Source: Mastigocoleus testarum BC008
GTDB lineage: Bacteria > Cyanobacteriota > Cyanobacteriia > Cyanobacteriales > Nostocaceae
Direction of reading: 5' to 3'
DNA length: 64,000 nucleotides
Assembly: GCF_001456025.1 (NCBI RefSeq)
Contig: NZ_LMTZ01000092.1
Span: forward strand, 78,003-142,002
Below the pieces are notes generated by a model. The model made no database searches and had not been told where the DNA came from. It saw only the letters and a list, made by a program, of their open reading frames with translations. The position numbers and the translations under genes were made by a program. Shown here one piece after another: positions 16,695-25,080 of this stretch. Numbering within the stretch: the stretch's first letter is position 1; the number at the start of each line of letters is the position of its first letter.

Positions 16695-16904
16695 ATGTTG
16701 ATCAAACCTAAAACTGTTAAAAGCTCCCGATCGCCCAAACCATCGAAAAAATCTAAAATCAACTCATACTTACTAAAGGCGATCACTGTTATTCTTACGA
16801 CTCTAATTGCTTGGTTGCTACCGGAAGCACCACTTGCGATCGCGTTAATAAAGCTACTATTGTTTATCCTAGAATATTTAAATCAAAAACGTAATTCCGA
16901 GTAA
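16695..16904 (+). CDS. Small hypothetical membrane protein
   Basis: A 69-residue frame. The first ~25 residues are strongly basic (KTVKSSRSPKPSKKSK). The rest is hydrophobic with one or two membrane segments (AITVILTTLIAWLLPEAPLA, then IALIKLLLFILEYL). The positive-inside charge pattern makes a real protein plausible. I do not recognise the family. It stands alone with no operon partner. Confidence 0.45.
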   Translation: MLIKPKTVKSSRSPKPSKKSKINSYLLKAITVILTTLIAWLLPEAPLAIALIKLLLFILEYLNQKRNSE

Positions 16905-17562
16905 TTTTTTTATCTAACTTTCCAAGTAAATACTTGCTCATACCAAAGATAAGTTATTTCATACAATTCCTTCGCTTGCGGTGCGTTATGGCTTACGCCT
17001 AACACACCCTACTCTGATTTTTTAATCCTTCCAGAAGGGTCGAATTACAAATATACGGAAACACGAATGACAACACATAGTTTTTATACTTAGAAGCACA
17101 CCGAAATATATCTTTTTTTAAGTCTTTTTTTTACTTTATATATTTTGAAATATCTTAATTCCAGAGTTAATCTATCAATTTAAATAATTAGTCAATATTA
17201 AATACACAATAATTAATATTATGAAATATGTGATGATTAGTATCACCTCAAAGTTGATACTAGTTAACAGACATAATTTCGTGAGAATGTATCAGAAATA
17301 TTCAAATGTTCAGAAAGCACAGTATTTGATATCCACATAAGGAATACTTATAAAATACTCAGGATTGAACAATTTCCAAGCGTTGTATAGACAAATAGAA
17401 ATAACAAATAATAGAATAAACATCCTTAGTGAAATAGCTACGGAAAGATTAGGGTTACAATGGAACCTTAGATGCACTGTTTGAGAGAAACAGTTTTTTA
17501 CCAGGTTGTGTGGGGCAAGTTGAATAGCGCATGAAAAAATAGCAGAAGCGAGGCGAGATATT
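16905..17562. other. Intergenic region with a GC-rich repeat fragment
   Basis: The stretch at about 16970-17013 (TTCGCTTGCGGTGCGTTATG, then GCCTAACACACCCTAC) is of a kind scattered in cyanobacterial intergenic DNA; a related GTAGGGTGTGTTAGTC is at 13373-13388. The rest is AT-rich. The minus-strand frame at 17310-17585 has no recognisable content. Confidence 0.5.
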
Positions 17563-18108
17563 ATGCTATTCGTTGATAGTGGCATTAAATTTATACATCA
17601 ACAATTAGCTGCAGAATTAGCTGACTGGAATCACTATAAAAAGGCTGGGTACATCTTTGATAATCAAACACAGTTCAAACTACCCAATGGTTCTCATATC
17701 TCTCCAGATCTATGTTGGGTAGTATTAGAGCAATGGGATGCATTATCTAATGAAGAAAAGCAATCAGTTCCACCTGTATGTCCCGATTTTGTAATTGAAA
17801 TTTTTGAAGGGGACAAATCTCTGGAACAATTGAGACTTCAAATGCGCGAATATATCAAAAATGGAACCCGTCTCGGTTGGTTAATTAACCCCCAAAAATC
17901 ATCAGTAGAAATTTATCGCGTTCGTGATGTTCAAGAACGTAATACTCAAAAGTGTGACATTCTTGAATATGACATTCGAGAAATTGTTGCTTTTGGTTTT
18001 AGGAAAGCTCCAACTCTTCTTGGTGAAAATGTTTTACCAGGATTTTCTGTAGATCTCCAAGATCTATTTAATATTCAACTCAATTATCGACTCCAACATG
18101 TTGCTTAA
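17563..18108 (+). CDS. Uma2-family (DUF820) endonuclease-like protein, N-terminally short
   Basis: A 181-residue member of the PD-(D/E)XK-like Uma2/DUF820 family that is greatly expanded in cyanobacteria. Conserved parts are FKLPNGSHISPDLCWV, VCPDFVIEI, and YIKNGTRLGWLINPQKSSVEIYRV cut by a few residues, ending in LPGFSVDLQDLF. The usual first ~40 residues (the opening helix and the ERxxxGELI-type segment) are missing, and a stop codon lies in frame just upstream. The gene may be a truncated, possibly inactive copy. The family's biological role is uncertain. Confidence 0.75.
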   Translation: MLFVDSGIKFIHQQLAAELADWNHYKKAGYIFDNQTQFKLPNGSHISPDLCWVVLEQWDALSNEEKQSVPPVCPDFVIEIFEGDKSLEQLRLQMREYIKNGTRLGWLINPQKSSVEIYRVRDVQERNTQKCDILEYDIREIVAFGFRKAPTLLGENVLPGFSVDLQDLFNIQLNYRLQHVA

Positions 18109-18200
18109 ATGATTGATTTAAGCGCCAAAGAAATTTGATAATTTTTCTTTTAATGGAGTGAGGGAAAGTAAACAACCAAATTGAAATAAACAGCACAGAC

Positions 18201-18225
18201 GCACCAATAACACTGGTGCGTCTTT
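18201..18225 (+). terminator. Probable terminator of the Uma2 gene
   Basis: GCACCA (about 18203-18208) pairs with TGGTGC (about 18216-18221); with the flanking GAC/GTC the stem extends to ~9 bp (GACGCACCA/TGGTGCGTC). It is followed by TTTAAAAAT. It lies ~95 nt after the stop codon. Confidence 0.6.
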
Positions 18226-18235
18226 AAAAATAGAA

Positions 18236-18300
18236 GTAACGAGTAATAAGTAATGAGTAATGAGTAATAAGTAATAAGTAATAAGTAATAAGTAATGTTA
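18236..18300. repeat. Heptad short tandem repeat (TAATAAG/TAATGAG)
   Basis: About nine heptads of the same unit as at 2157 and 12848. They run directly into the left arm of the long inverted repeat, and the same heptads flank its right arm in reverse orientation. Confidence 0.9.
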
Positions 18301-18331
18301 GCGTAAGCGGGGCGCGACAGCGCACAGTAAT
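18286..18331 (+). repeat. 46-nt perfect inverted repeat, left arm
   Basis: Identical to the reverse complement of 18902-18947. The core contains GTTAGCGTAAGCGGGGCGCG followed by ACAGCGCACAG, edged by TAATAAG heptads. The two arms enclose 570 bp that includes the MITE-like element. Confidence 0.92.
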
Positions 18332-18595
18332 AAGTAATGAAGCGCGTAGCTAGCGTCAGCGTACCGGATCCGCAAGGTAGCGCAGCTAGAGGCTATAACT
18401 ACGTTACCTGCGGATCTGCCGTCGCCGCAGGCTCTAGGTATTGCGGGGCGCGTTAGCATTCGCCAGCAGGACACGTAAGTGTACACGGTGCACAGTAATG
18501 AGTAAAAGGGTTATTACCTAATAACCGCCGTCTTTTCAATAGGGTTATATAGTAACTAATTAAGCGGACTTGATATCAAAAGTACATTATTCCCG

Positions 18596-18866
18596 GTTCG
18601 CCCATTTTTTTTGGAGTTAGAGAAATTGCCAAAAAACAAAAAAATCTAGATGTCGTAAGGTTTTCACCTATTTTTCATAATTTTTCCTAAACAATCCCCA
18701 GTTCTAAAAACTCTATTTTTATGCAGTCGCATTCCGCAAGGTGGAGTATTGGGTCTTTGTTATAGCCAAAAACCCTGACTAAATCGTTTGAAAGACGCGC
18801 GGCTAGTACCACGTTCGCGTAGAGCGTCCAAACAGCTTTTTCTAACTTGATTTTACATGGGCGAAC
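18596..18866. mobile_element. 271-bp MITE-like element
   Basis: Ten-nt terminal inverted repeats GTTCGCCCAT (18596-18605) and ATGGGCGAAC (18857-18866) enclose AT-rich non-coding DNA. No target duplication was established. The ends resemble the tips of an insertion sequence, so this may be a non-autonomous derivative or decayed IS. Confidence 0.55.
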
Positions 18867-18901
18867 AGTGATTTATTACTTATTCTTATTACTTATTACT
18901 C

Positions 18902-18947
18902 ATTACTGTGCGCTGTCGCGCCCCGCTTACGCTAACATTACTTATTA
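18902..18947 (-). repeat. 46-nt perfect inverted repeat, right arm
   Basis: Reverse complement of 18286-18331. It overlaps the 3' end of the chp gene: the stop codon (18938-18940) and the last Asn-Lys codons come from the AATAAGTAA heptad sequence in this arm. Confidence 0.92.
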
Positions 18948-20068
18948 ACGTTGTGTAAACGAGAATTAATTAATCGATCCATCCATCCTTCAAGATAAGC
19001 TTGATTTGCTTTTTGTTCTTCTGGATCTTGAGTATCGGGAGAATGGGGCATTAATCCAACAACTGCAGCATTAGTAACGCAATACATTGATTTTTGGAAA
19101 GTTTCACAAATTTTTACCCGTAAGTCATCTTCTCCCCGGAGGGTTTTCTGATAAAATTCGTGTAAATAATCTGGTAAATAGTGACGCATATCTTGCATCA
19201 GTAATGTGGGAGGAATACCAGAACCACCAATAGGTAAAGGATCTGCATACAACGCCCCATATTGGAAATTCCCTTGAACCGGAGGAATTTGACGCGCTTG
19301 AGCATTATAAGAAACTGTACCGGGGAAAGGTGTTCCTCGGAAGAATACAGCTTCTACATAAGGTACAGCCGTATCCATCAAGAAAGTTAAGCCTACAGAC
19401 TTGGGAATGATGTCATAGTCTTTATCTTTGATTGTGACGGTGTAAGTAATTGGTTGAGCTGCTGCTGCTACTAATCCAGCTTTAATGTGGTTTACAACCT
19501 CAAGAATTGATGTAATTTTACCTTCATCATAGAGATCTGATAAATCTATGAATATATCAGACATCACTCGCCAAAATTGACCCAAACCACTGTAGTAACT
19601 ATAAACCCGCATCTGTTCGATTAAAAACTGGGAAAATATTTTGTTAACGGCGAGAACGAAGGGATTATTTTTAAACTTTGCTGTAATGACGGCTTTTGCT
19701 CTTTGTTCAAATTCTGGCGAATCTAAGTATTCATCTAAACCACCACCACCATGCCATAACATTGCTTTCATGCAATACTCGGCATATTCATAATTTATCC
19801 GATCGTGCCACCAATGCCGAAATAATTTTTTGCTGTTGATATCTCCGTTAAAGTATTTAAAGAAAGGAAAAAATACTAAAAACTGATTTTGAGCGATGTA
19901 GATCAGATTGTTTGAATAAGCATCTAATACAACGCCATAACTTTTCAAAATTCCTACTACTTCTAAAAGATTAGTTTCACTATTGGGAAGTAAAGTTTCG
20001 TTGTTTAATAGACGCTGTATATATTCCGATAAAGGATGTGGCGAAGATTTCTTTTTAGCGGTTAACAT
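18938..20068 (-). CDS. chpX: CO2 hydration protein ChpX/CupB-type (subunit of CO2-uptake NDH-1)
   Basis: A 376-residue Chp (Cup) protein, which with specialised NdhD/NdhF makes an NDH-1 complex that hydrates CO2 to bicarbonate at the thylakoid. Characteristic parts are FFPFFKYFNGDINSKKLFRH, YAEYCMKAMLWHGGGGLDEY and MQDMRHYLPDYLHEFYQKTL. The ATG at 20068 follows GGAGAA with 6-nt spacing; the TTG two codons upstream overlaps that site and is rejected. It is third in ndhF-ndhD-chp. Length, adjacency to ccm genes and absence of cupS favour the constitutive ChpX/CupB type over inducible ChpY/CupA, but this is inference. The last codons derive from a repeat. Confidence 0.88.
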   Translation of the reverse strand: MLTAKKKSSPHPLSEYIQRLLNNETLLPNSETNLLEVVGILKSYGVVLDAYSNNLIYIAQNQFLVFFPFFKYFNGDINSKKLFRHWWHDRINYEYAEYCMKAMLWHGGGGLDEYLDSPEFEQRAKAVITAKFKNNPFVLAVNKIFSQFLIEQMRVYSYYSGLGQFWRVMSDIFIDLSDLYDEGKITSILEVVNHIKAGLVAAAAQPITYTVTIKDKDYDIIPKSVGLTFLMDTAVPYVEAVFFRGTPFPGTVSYNAQARQIPPVQGNFQYGALYADPLPIGGSGIPPTLLMQDMRHYLPDYLHEFYQKTLRGEDDLRVKICETFQKSMYCVTNAAVVGLMPHSPDTQDPEEQKANQAYLEGWMDRLINSRLHNVNK

Positions 20069-20088
20069 TGTCAATTCTCCCTAGACAG

Positions 20089-20215
20089 GAATTGGTAATT
20101 GGTAATTGGTAATTGGTAATTGGTAATTGGTAATTGGTAATGGGTAATTGGTAATTGGTAATTGGTAATTGGTAATTGGTGATGGGTAATTGGTGATGGG
20201 TAATGGGTAATTATG
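20089..20215. repeat. Heptad short tandem repeat (GGTAATT)
   Basis: About 17 copies of GGTAATT/GGTAATG/GGTGATG, between ndhD and the chp gene inside one operon. It is followed by TTAACTG heptads. Confidence 0.92.
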
Positions 20216-20233
20216 AATTTTTAACTGTTAACT

Positions 20234-20259
20234 GTAGCCCGTAAGGGCGTGGCGTTAGC
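20234..20259 (+). repeat. Dispersed 26-nt repeat, copy 2
   Basis: Identical to 2249-2274, again within a TTAACTG/ATAACTG heptad context. Next to it (about 20277-20293) is a short GCGCTTCAGCGC palindrome. Confidence 0.8.
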
Positions 20260-20312
20260 CATAAACTGTTAACAAAGCGTGCGCTTCAGCGCATTAACTG
20301 ACAACCAAATTC

Positions 20313-21815
20313 TCAATTTTGACTTTTTTCTTGGTACAAGGAAACAGCAGCAATTGGGTTTGGTGGGTTTACCATTGCAGTTATTGTCGTTTCACTCCAA
20401 CGCGTCAACCAACTGGGTTGGATGCCAAAAATTACAATTAATATTGCTAAAATAATTGCTGGGTTGCGATCCGACCAATATACCCGTGGTAAATTAACAA
20501 CCTGCTCTGATAAACGTCCAAAAAATGCACGGTTAGCAAGTATTAAGAAATAAACAGCAGTTAAACCAGTACCAAGCATACATAACAGAGTTTGAACTGG
20601 GAACACCACAAAACTGCTACGAAAAATAATGAATTCTGAGATAAAACCGACCATTCCAGGAATACCTGCACTAGCCATTACCGCCAAAATCATTAAACTA
20701 CCAATTAGCGGTAAACCCCGCTCTGGGTTCAATAGTCCCCTAACTACATCTAAATCTCGGCTACCTGCTTTTTTGTAGACAACACCAACCAACAAAAATA
20801 GCAATGCAGAAATCAAACCGTGACTCACCATTTGCATCACCGCAGCCAAAATACTTAATGGTGTAGAAGCTGCTGCAGCTAACAGGATATAACCCATATG
20901 TCCAATGGAACTATAAGCCACCATTTTTTTCATATCTGTCTGAGCGATCGCACAGGAAGCACCAAATAAGACGCTAACGACCGCCCAAGTTGCAAGCCAG
21001 GGTGCAAGGTAATTCCAAGCATCAGGTAGCAAATTCATCCCAAAGCGTAAAATTCCATAGGTTCCCAGCTTTAGTAGTATCCCTGCAAGCAACACAGAAA
21101 TTGGTGTGGAAGCCTCAACGTGAGCATCTGGTAACCAGGTATGAAAGGGAACGATGGGAATTTTTATGCCAAAACCAACCAACAATCCAGCTAATAAGAC
21201 TAGCTGGGTTGTTAAGGGTAGTGCTGTAGCGTTTAATCCTTGCAAAGCAAAACTGCTTGCACCACTAAGCCAGACTAGACCCAAGAAACTTGCTAAAATT
21301 AGAATACCGGAAACGGCGGTATAAATTAAGAATTTGGTTGCAGCATAACCTCGACGTTTACCGCCCCAAATTGCAATTAGTAAGTATAAGGGTATGAGTT
21401 CTAATTCATAAAACAGGAAAAATAGTAGTAAATCCTGTGCTAGGAAAGCCCCCGTTACGCCAACATTGAGCAGTAACAATAAAACATAGTAGAATTTCGC
21501 CCGTGGAATTGAAATGTCGCTACTGTAGATTGCAATGCAAGTTAATAGCCCATTCAAGACTAATAAGGGTAAGGATAGACCATCAACACCCAAGTGATAG
21601 TTCAAACCTAGAGCATCTATCCAAGGCAAAAATTCAGAGAACTGTTGGGTGACATTGTTTATTTGAAAGAAATAAGCAATGACAATTGTCCAAATGAAGG
21701 CGATACTAGCAAAGATTAAAGCCAACGAGCGAAAAGCTTTGCTGCTGATTTTTCCTGGTAATAAACCAATAATAGCCGCACCTAAAAGCGGCAATACAAT
21801 CAAAGTACTAAGCAT
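20313..21815 (-). CDS. ndhD4: NAD(P)H-quinone oxidoreductase subunit NdhD4/D3 (CO2-uptake type)
   Basis: A 500-residue proton-pumping membrane subunit of NDH-1 (chain 4). Typical segments are LPWIDALGLNYHLGVDGLSL, LFFLFYELELIPLYLLIAIW, the amphipathic/broken-helix region IKIPIVPFHTWLPDAHVEAS and QTDMKKMVAYSSIGHMGYIL. Its partners ndhF and chp in the same operon show it belongs to the CO2-uptake branch, not respiratory NDH-1. The D4 (constitutive) assignment follows the chp call and is less certain than the family. Confidence 0.88.
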   Translation of the reverse strand: MLSTLIVLPLLGAAIIGLLPGKISSKAFRSLALIFASIAFIWTIVIAYFFQINNVTQQFSEFLPWIDALGLNYHLGVDGLSLPLLVLNGLLTCIAIYSSDISIPRAKFYYVLLLLLNVGVTGAFLAQDLLLFFLFYELELIPLYLLIAIWGGKRRGYAATKFLIYTAVSGILILASFLGLVWLSGASSFALQGLNATALPLTTQLVLLAGLLVGFGIKIPIVPFHTWLPDAHVEASTPISVLLAGILLKLGTYGILRFGMNLLPDAWNYLAPWLATWAVVSVLFGASCAIAQTDMKKMVAYSSIGHMGYILLAAAASTPLSILAAVMQMVSHGLISALLFLLVGVVYKKAGSRDLDVVRGLLNPERGLPLIGSLMILAVMASAGIPGMVGFISEFIIFRSSFVVFPVQTLLCMLGTGLTAVYFLILANRAFFGRLSEQVVNLPRVYWSDRNPAIILAILIVIFGIQPSWLTRWSETTITAMVNPPNPIAAVSLYQEKSQN

Positions 21816-22272
21816 AGTCTAGGAATAAATTATGGGTCATAGATTCAGATAAATTTAAGTAAAGGTAGGATGCACGGCTATAGCTTTAAAGCTTGATATA
21901 CAAAGTTTGGAACTTATATTTCTACATTTCTAATTACAGGAATAAAACTGTTTGGAATTACCTTTTGAATTGAGCCTGATATGTGAAAAATTTACGTTTG
22001 AGAAGCTTATTTACTATCGATTTGTTCTGTAAATCTTGTTCTAGGGATATTAACCTGGAAATATAACTCTGGAAATATTACCCTGGGAATATTTTCCCTT
22101 CGCAGATTATTTCTGGAATATCTTTCTGGAACATTGCGATGTGTAGAGACGCCGCATTGCAACGTCTCTACAAAAGAAAGATATTTTGTTGAAAATTCCC
22201 CTTCCCTATGTCTTCGATTAATTGTTTGATATTCATAAAACCTCAAACAAAGTCAAATTTTTAATATCTTCT
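21816..22272. other. Spacer between ndhF and ndhD with palindromic element
   Basis: No real gene; the 79-codon minus-strand frame at 22007-22246 reads through degenerate repeats (TCTGGAAATATTA, TCTGGAATATC units at 22045-22130). A palindrome of the GTAGAGACG family lies at 22143-22171 and could form a hairpin in the operon transcript. Confidence 0.65.
22143..22171. repeat. Palindromic element (GTAGAGACG family)
   Basis: GTAGAGACG at 22143-22151 is complementary to CGTCTCTAC at 22163-22171, with a GC-rich centre containing CGCATTGC. It lies inside the ndhF-ndhD operon, where it may affect message stability or termination. Confidence 0.8.
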
Positions 22273-24129
22273 TTAAAACGGTAAGTTATCCAATAAACCT
22301 AGAGACCAGCCCAAGAAAATTCCTAAAATGCTGATACCTACCAAAATAGTCAGCAAATATCCTTGCGAACGACCGGAAACACTATACCTTAAACTTTGTC
22401 CGCCAAACACAGTCGCAATACCAACGAGATTAACGAATCCATCAACTAAATAGCGATCGCACCACGCAGATATGTTGGACAAAAAGCCCACAACCGAAAC
22501 AATGGTTACACGATAGATTTTATCGATGTAGAAGTCGTATCCCAATAAATCCTGGATCATTCGCCACGACATCAATCTCGATCTCGACCAAGCTTTGTGG
22601 AGATAAATCTTAGAACCAATAGCAACTCCCAAAAGACTAGAAGCAAATAATGATGATGCAACATACCAGTTGACACTATCCAATGTAGGTAGCAGATACC
22701 ATCGCTGCAACATTACAGGAACTAACAAAGTTACTATCGTTAGGGATACCATTGGTAACGCCATCGGCCAATGAACTTCCGGTGCGCGACGGGTTTTTGG
22801 CTGCGGTTCTCCCCAAAACACTAGTCGGAAAAATCTTGTCAAATTTAACGCTGTTAGACCATTTACTAACAACAAAACTCCAATCACCCAAGGAGTAAAG
22901 TAAACTAAGCCATCAGACCAAGACAGCATCGCCCAAAAGCTACCTAAGGGTAATAGAGTTATCATTCCCCCAGCACCTACTAGAAAAGCCGTTGTAGTTG
23001 CAGGCATTCTTGACCACAAACCACCCATTTCCGTTAAATCTTGACTTGAGGTGGTATAAATTACTGAACCCGCACTCATAAATAACAGTGCTTTAGCAAT
23101 CGCGTGGGTGAACAAAAACATCAGCGCAACGCCGCCTTGTTGCATCCCTACCGCCAAAAACACCAACCCCATATAAGCACTGGTAGAGTGGGATAAAGCC
23201 CGCTTAATATCTGTTTGAGCTACCGAGACCAAGGTTGCACCGATTGCTGTCACTGTTCCAAGAACAACTAAGGTGCTAAGAGCTACTGGTGATAACGCTA
23301 AAATGGGCTGCATTTTATACAAAATAAAAGCACCACCAGCTACTACTAAAGAGTTCCGCAGTACAGAAGCAGGGTTGGGTCCTTCCATTGCTTCATCCAA
23401 CCACAAATGTAAGGGAAATTGGGCACACTTACCTGCAGGACCAGCGATTAAAGTTAAACCAAGCAAAGATGAGGTTAAAGGGCTTAATTCGGCTGTCTGC
23501 GCCCACTCATACAGGTCAGAAAAGTTTAAGCTACCTGCAAAAACGGAAAGGGTAACCACTCCCATTAGTAGTAACAAATCTCCGACCCGCTTTGTCCAAA
23601 AAGCATCCCTTGCTGCTGTTACCACCAAAGGTTGGGCATACCAAAAACCTACAATCAAATAAGTTGATAAGGTTAAAACTTCCAAAACAGCATAGGAGAA
23701 AAACAGGGAGTCGCTAATAGCTAAAGCACATAACGCCGCTTCAAAAAAACCCATCAAGGCAAAGAAACGTGCAACTGCCCAATCTTTTTCCATATACCCT
23801 AGGGCATAAAGTTGAGCGAGAAAACTTAAACCAGAAACTAATGCTACAGCCCCCATACTAATGGGTGAGATATCCAAGGCAAAAGATAAATCTAAATCTA
23901 CAGCCTTAAACCAGTGAACAATTACAGTTTCTGGACCTCTGCTCGAAAAATCTTTAAATACAAGAATACTATGAGCAAAGGTCAATAATGTGGTCAACAA
24001 GTTAAAGTAAGCAGCTGGTCTTGGTCCAGTTCTGCGAACTATTCCGGTCGCCCAAGGCAATGTTAGAAGCGCGCCAACTAAGCCATAAATGGGCACACAC
24101 CAAGACGTAACAAAGAGAAATTGATTCAT
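22273..24129 (-). CDS. ndhF4: NAD(P)H-quinone oxidoreductase subunit NdhF4/F3 (CO2-uptake type)
   Basis: A 618-residue proton-pumping subunit (chain 5). Signatures are LDISPISMGAVALVSGLSFL, GPAGKCAQFPLHLWLDEAME, GPNPASVLRNSLVVAGGAFI and FTHAIAKALLFMSAGSVIY. The GPxPASxLRN... variant with LHLWLDEAMEGPNP is typical of the NdhF3/F4 forms that bind Chp/Cup proteins; respiratory NdhF1 differs there. First gene of the leftward operon, transcribed divergently from ccmK2 across a 642-nt shared control region. The F4 over F3 choice rests on context. Confidence 0.88.
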   Translation of the reverse strand: MNQFLFVTSWCVPIYGLVGALLTLPWATGIVRRTGPRPAAYFNLLTTLLTFAHSILVFKDFSSRGPETVIVHWFKAVDLDLSFALDISPISMGAVALVSGLSFLAQLYALGYMEKDWAVARFFALMGFFEAALCALAISDSLFFSYAVLEVLTLSTYLIVGFWYAQPLVVTAARDAFWTKRVGDLLLLMGVVTLSVFAGSLNFSDLYEWAQTAELSPLTSSLLGLTLIAGPAGKCAQFPLHLWLDEAMEGPNPASVLRNSLVVAGGAFILYKMQPILALSPVALSTLVVLGTVTAIGATLVSVAQTDIKRALSHSTSAYMGLVFLAVGMQQGGVALMFLFTHAIAKALLFMSAGSVIYTTSSQDLTEMGGLWSRMPATTTAFLVGAGGMITLLPLGSFWAMLSWSDGLVYFTPWVIGVLLLVNGLTALNLTRFFRLVFWGEPQPKTRRAPEVHWPMALPMVSLTIVTLLVPVMLQRWYLLPTLDSVNWYVASSLFASSLLGVAIGSKIYLHKAWSRSRLMSWRMIQDLLGYDFYIDKIYRVTIVSVVGFLSNISAWCDRYLVDGFVNLVGIATVFGGQSLRYSVSGRSQGYLLTILVGISILGIFLGWSLGLLDNLPF

Positions 24130-24771
24130 TTAGATTATCCTTGACGACTTACCCCTACAAGAATTTTTGCCCAATGATTACATTGGGCATCAGGTTAATC
24201 TTGGGGCATTTTAGTTCCTCTTGATAGATGTTATTTTGCCATTTCATTTATTCCCATAGATTTAAACATCTATGAAAAAGTACCTCCACAAACTCACACT
24301 TAACTTTTGATTTATTCAATTTTTCTGGAGTTACAATGGCAATCTATCTTTCTGATAACCACAACTTATATTTATAATTACTGTTAATTTTAACTATCAA
24401 TTTTATTGTCCCATTGTAAAGCTAAAGGAACAAGCTTCCCAATATTTTTAAAACTTTGTAATTCCTTTGCGCGACATAGAAAATTCTTTGCGGTAAATCA
24501 GTTCCACCTAATGATATAAAGAAATTATAAAACACAAATGGTTGCTTTACGAATAAAGTCAACTTCTATTAAGCAAAAAGCCGTCATCAAGATATGTTAA
24601 GTTTTTTAAAACTATTTTATTATGAACTATTATAGTAATTTATATTGCCACGGGGACAAAGCTTTCATATGCTTAATTTGAGAACGCTTTATTGAGCACA
24701 AGGAAAAATACCCCCGGTCTAAATTTTCACCTTTGTTGTACCAGTTGATTTAAGTTAGTGGGAGTTTTGCG
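24130..24771. promoter_or_regulatory. Divergent control region between the NDH-1 CO2-uptake operon and the ccm operon
   Basis: A 642-nt non-coding AT-rich region holding two outward promoters. A LysR regulator of the CmpR/CcmR type is encoded 6 kb away at the end of the ccm cluster and could act here, but no single convincing T-N11-A site could be picked by eye. GGGAG seven nt before the ccmK2 ATG is its ribosome binding site. Confidence 0.55.
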
Positions 24772-25080
24772 ATGCCTATTGCAGTTGGAATGATTGAAAC
24801 CAAAGGCTTTCCGGCGGTAGTGGAAGCTGCGGATGCGATGGTAAAAGCCGCTCGAGTTACCTTAGTAGGTTATGAAAAAATTGGTAGTGCTCGCGTGACT
24901 GTAATTGTCCGTGGAGACGTTTCTGAAGTCCAAGCTTCCGTAGCAGCAGGAATAGAAGCCGCAAGAAGAGTTAATGGTGGTGAAGTCGTATCCACCCACA
25001 TTATTGCTCGTCCCCATGAGAATTTAGAATACGTACTACCAATTCGCTATACGGAAGCAGTAGAACAGTTTAGGACCTAG
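24772..25080 (+). CDS. ccmK2: Carboxysome shell protein CcmK2
   Basis: A 102-residue single-BMC-domain hexamer that tiles the beta-carboxysome facets. It reads MPIAVGMIETKGFPAVVEAA, KAARVTLVGYEKIGSARVTV, then STHIIARPHENLEYVLPIRY. The short tail ending VEQFRT fits CcmK2. The pore loop KIGSAR differs slightly from the common KIGSGR seen in the next gene (Gly to Ala). First gene of ccmK2-K1-L-M-N-O. Confidence 0.96.
   Translation: MPIAVGMIETKGFPAVVEAADAMVKAARVTLVGYEKIGSARVTVIVRGDVSEVQASVAAGIEAARRVNGGEVVSTHIIARPHENLEYVLPIRYTEAVEQFRT

Larger units (their letters stand above)
18109..18937. other. Repeat-rich intergenic region between Uma2 gene and chp gene
   Basis: No gene. It starts with a GCACCAATAACACTGGTGCG hairpin followed by TCTTT at 18201-18225, a probable terminator of the Uma2 gene. 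Next come a heptad repeat, a GC-rich mosaic of short palindromes (18299-18500), a MITE-like element (18596-18866) and the right arm of a 46-nt inverted repeat. The GC content of 18299-18500 is far above that of the surrounding DNA. Confidence 0.75.

Noticed and set aside
17310..17585. 91-codon minus-strand frame upstream of the Uma2 gene
   Set aside because: No recognisable motif, odd composition, overlaps the start of the Uma2 gene.
18298..18486. 62-codon minus-strand frame in the GC-rich mosaic
   Set aside because: Formed by stacked palindromic repeats; no protein-like features.
22007..22246. 79-codon minus-strand frame between ndhF and ndhD
   Set aside because: Runs through a palindromic element and degenerate repeats; content is low-complexity.
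24130..24771. LysR/CmpR operator sites in the ndhF-ccmK2 control region
   Set aside because: Several T-N11-A and TTA/TAA pairs exist, but in such AT-rich DNA none stands out enough to call.
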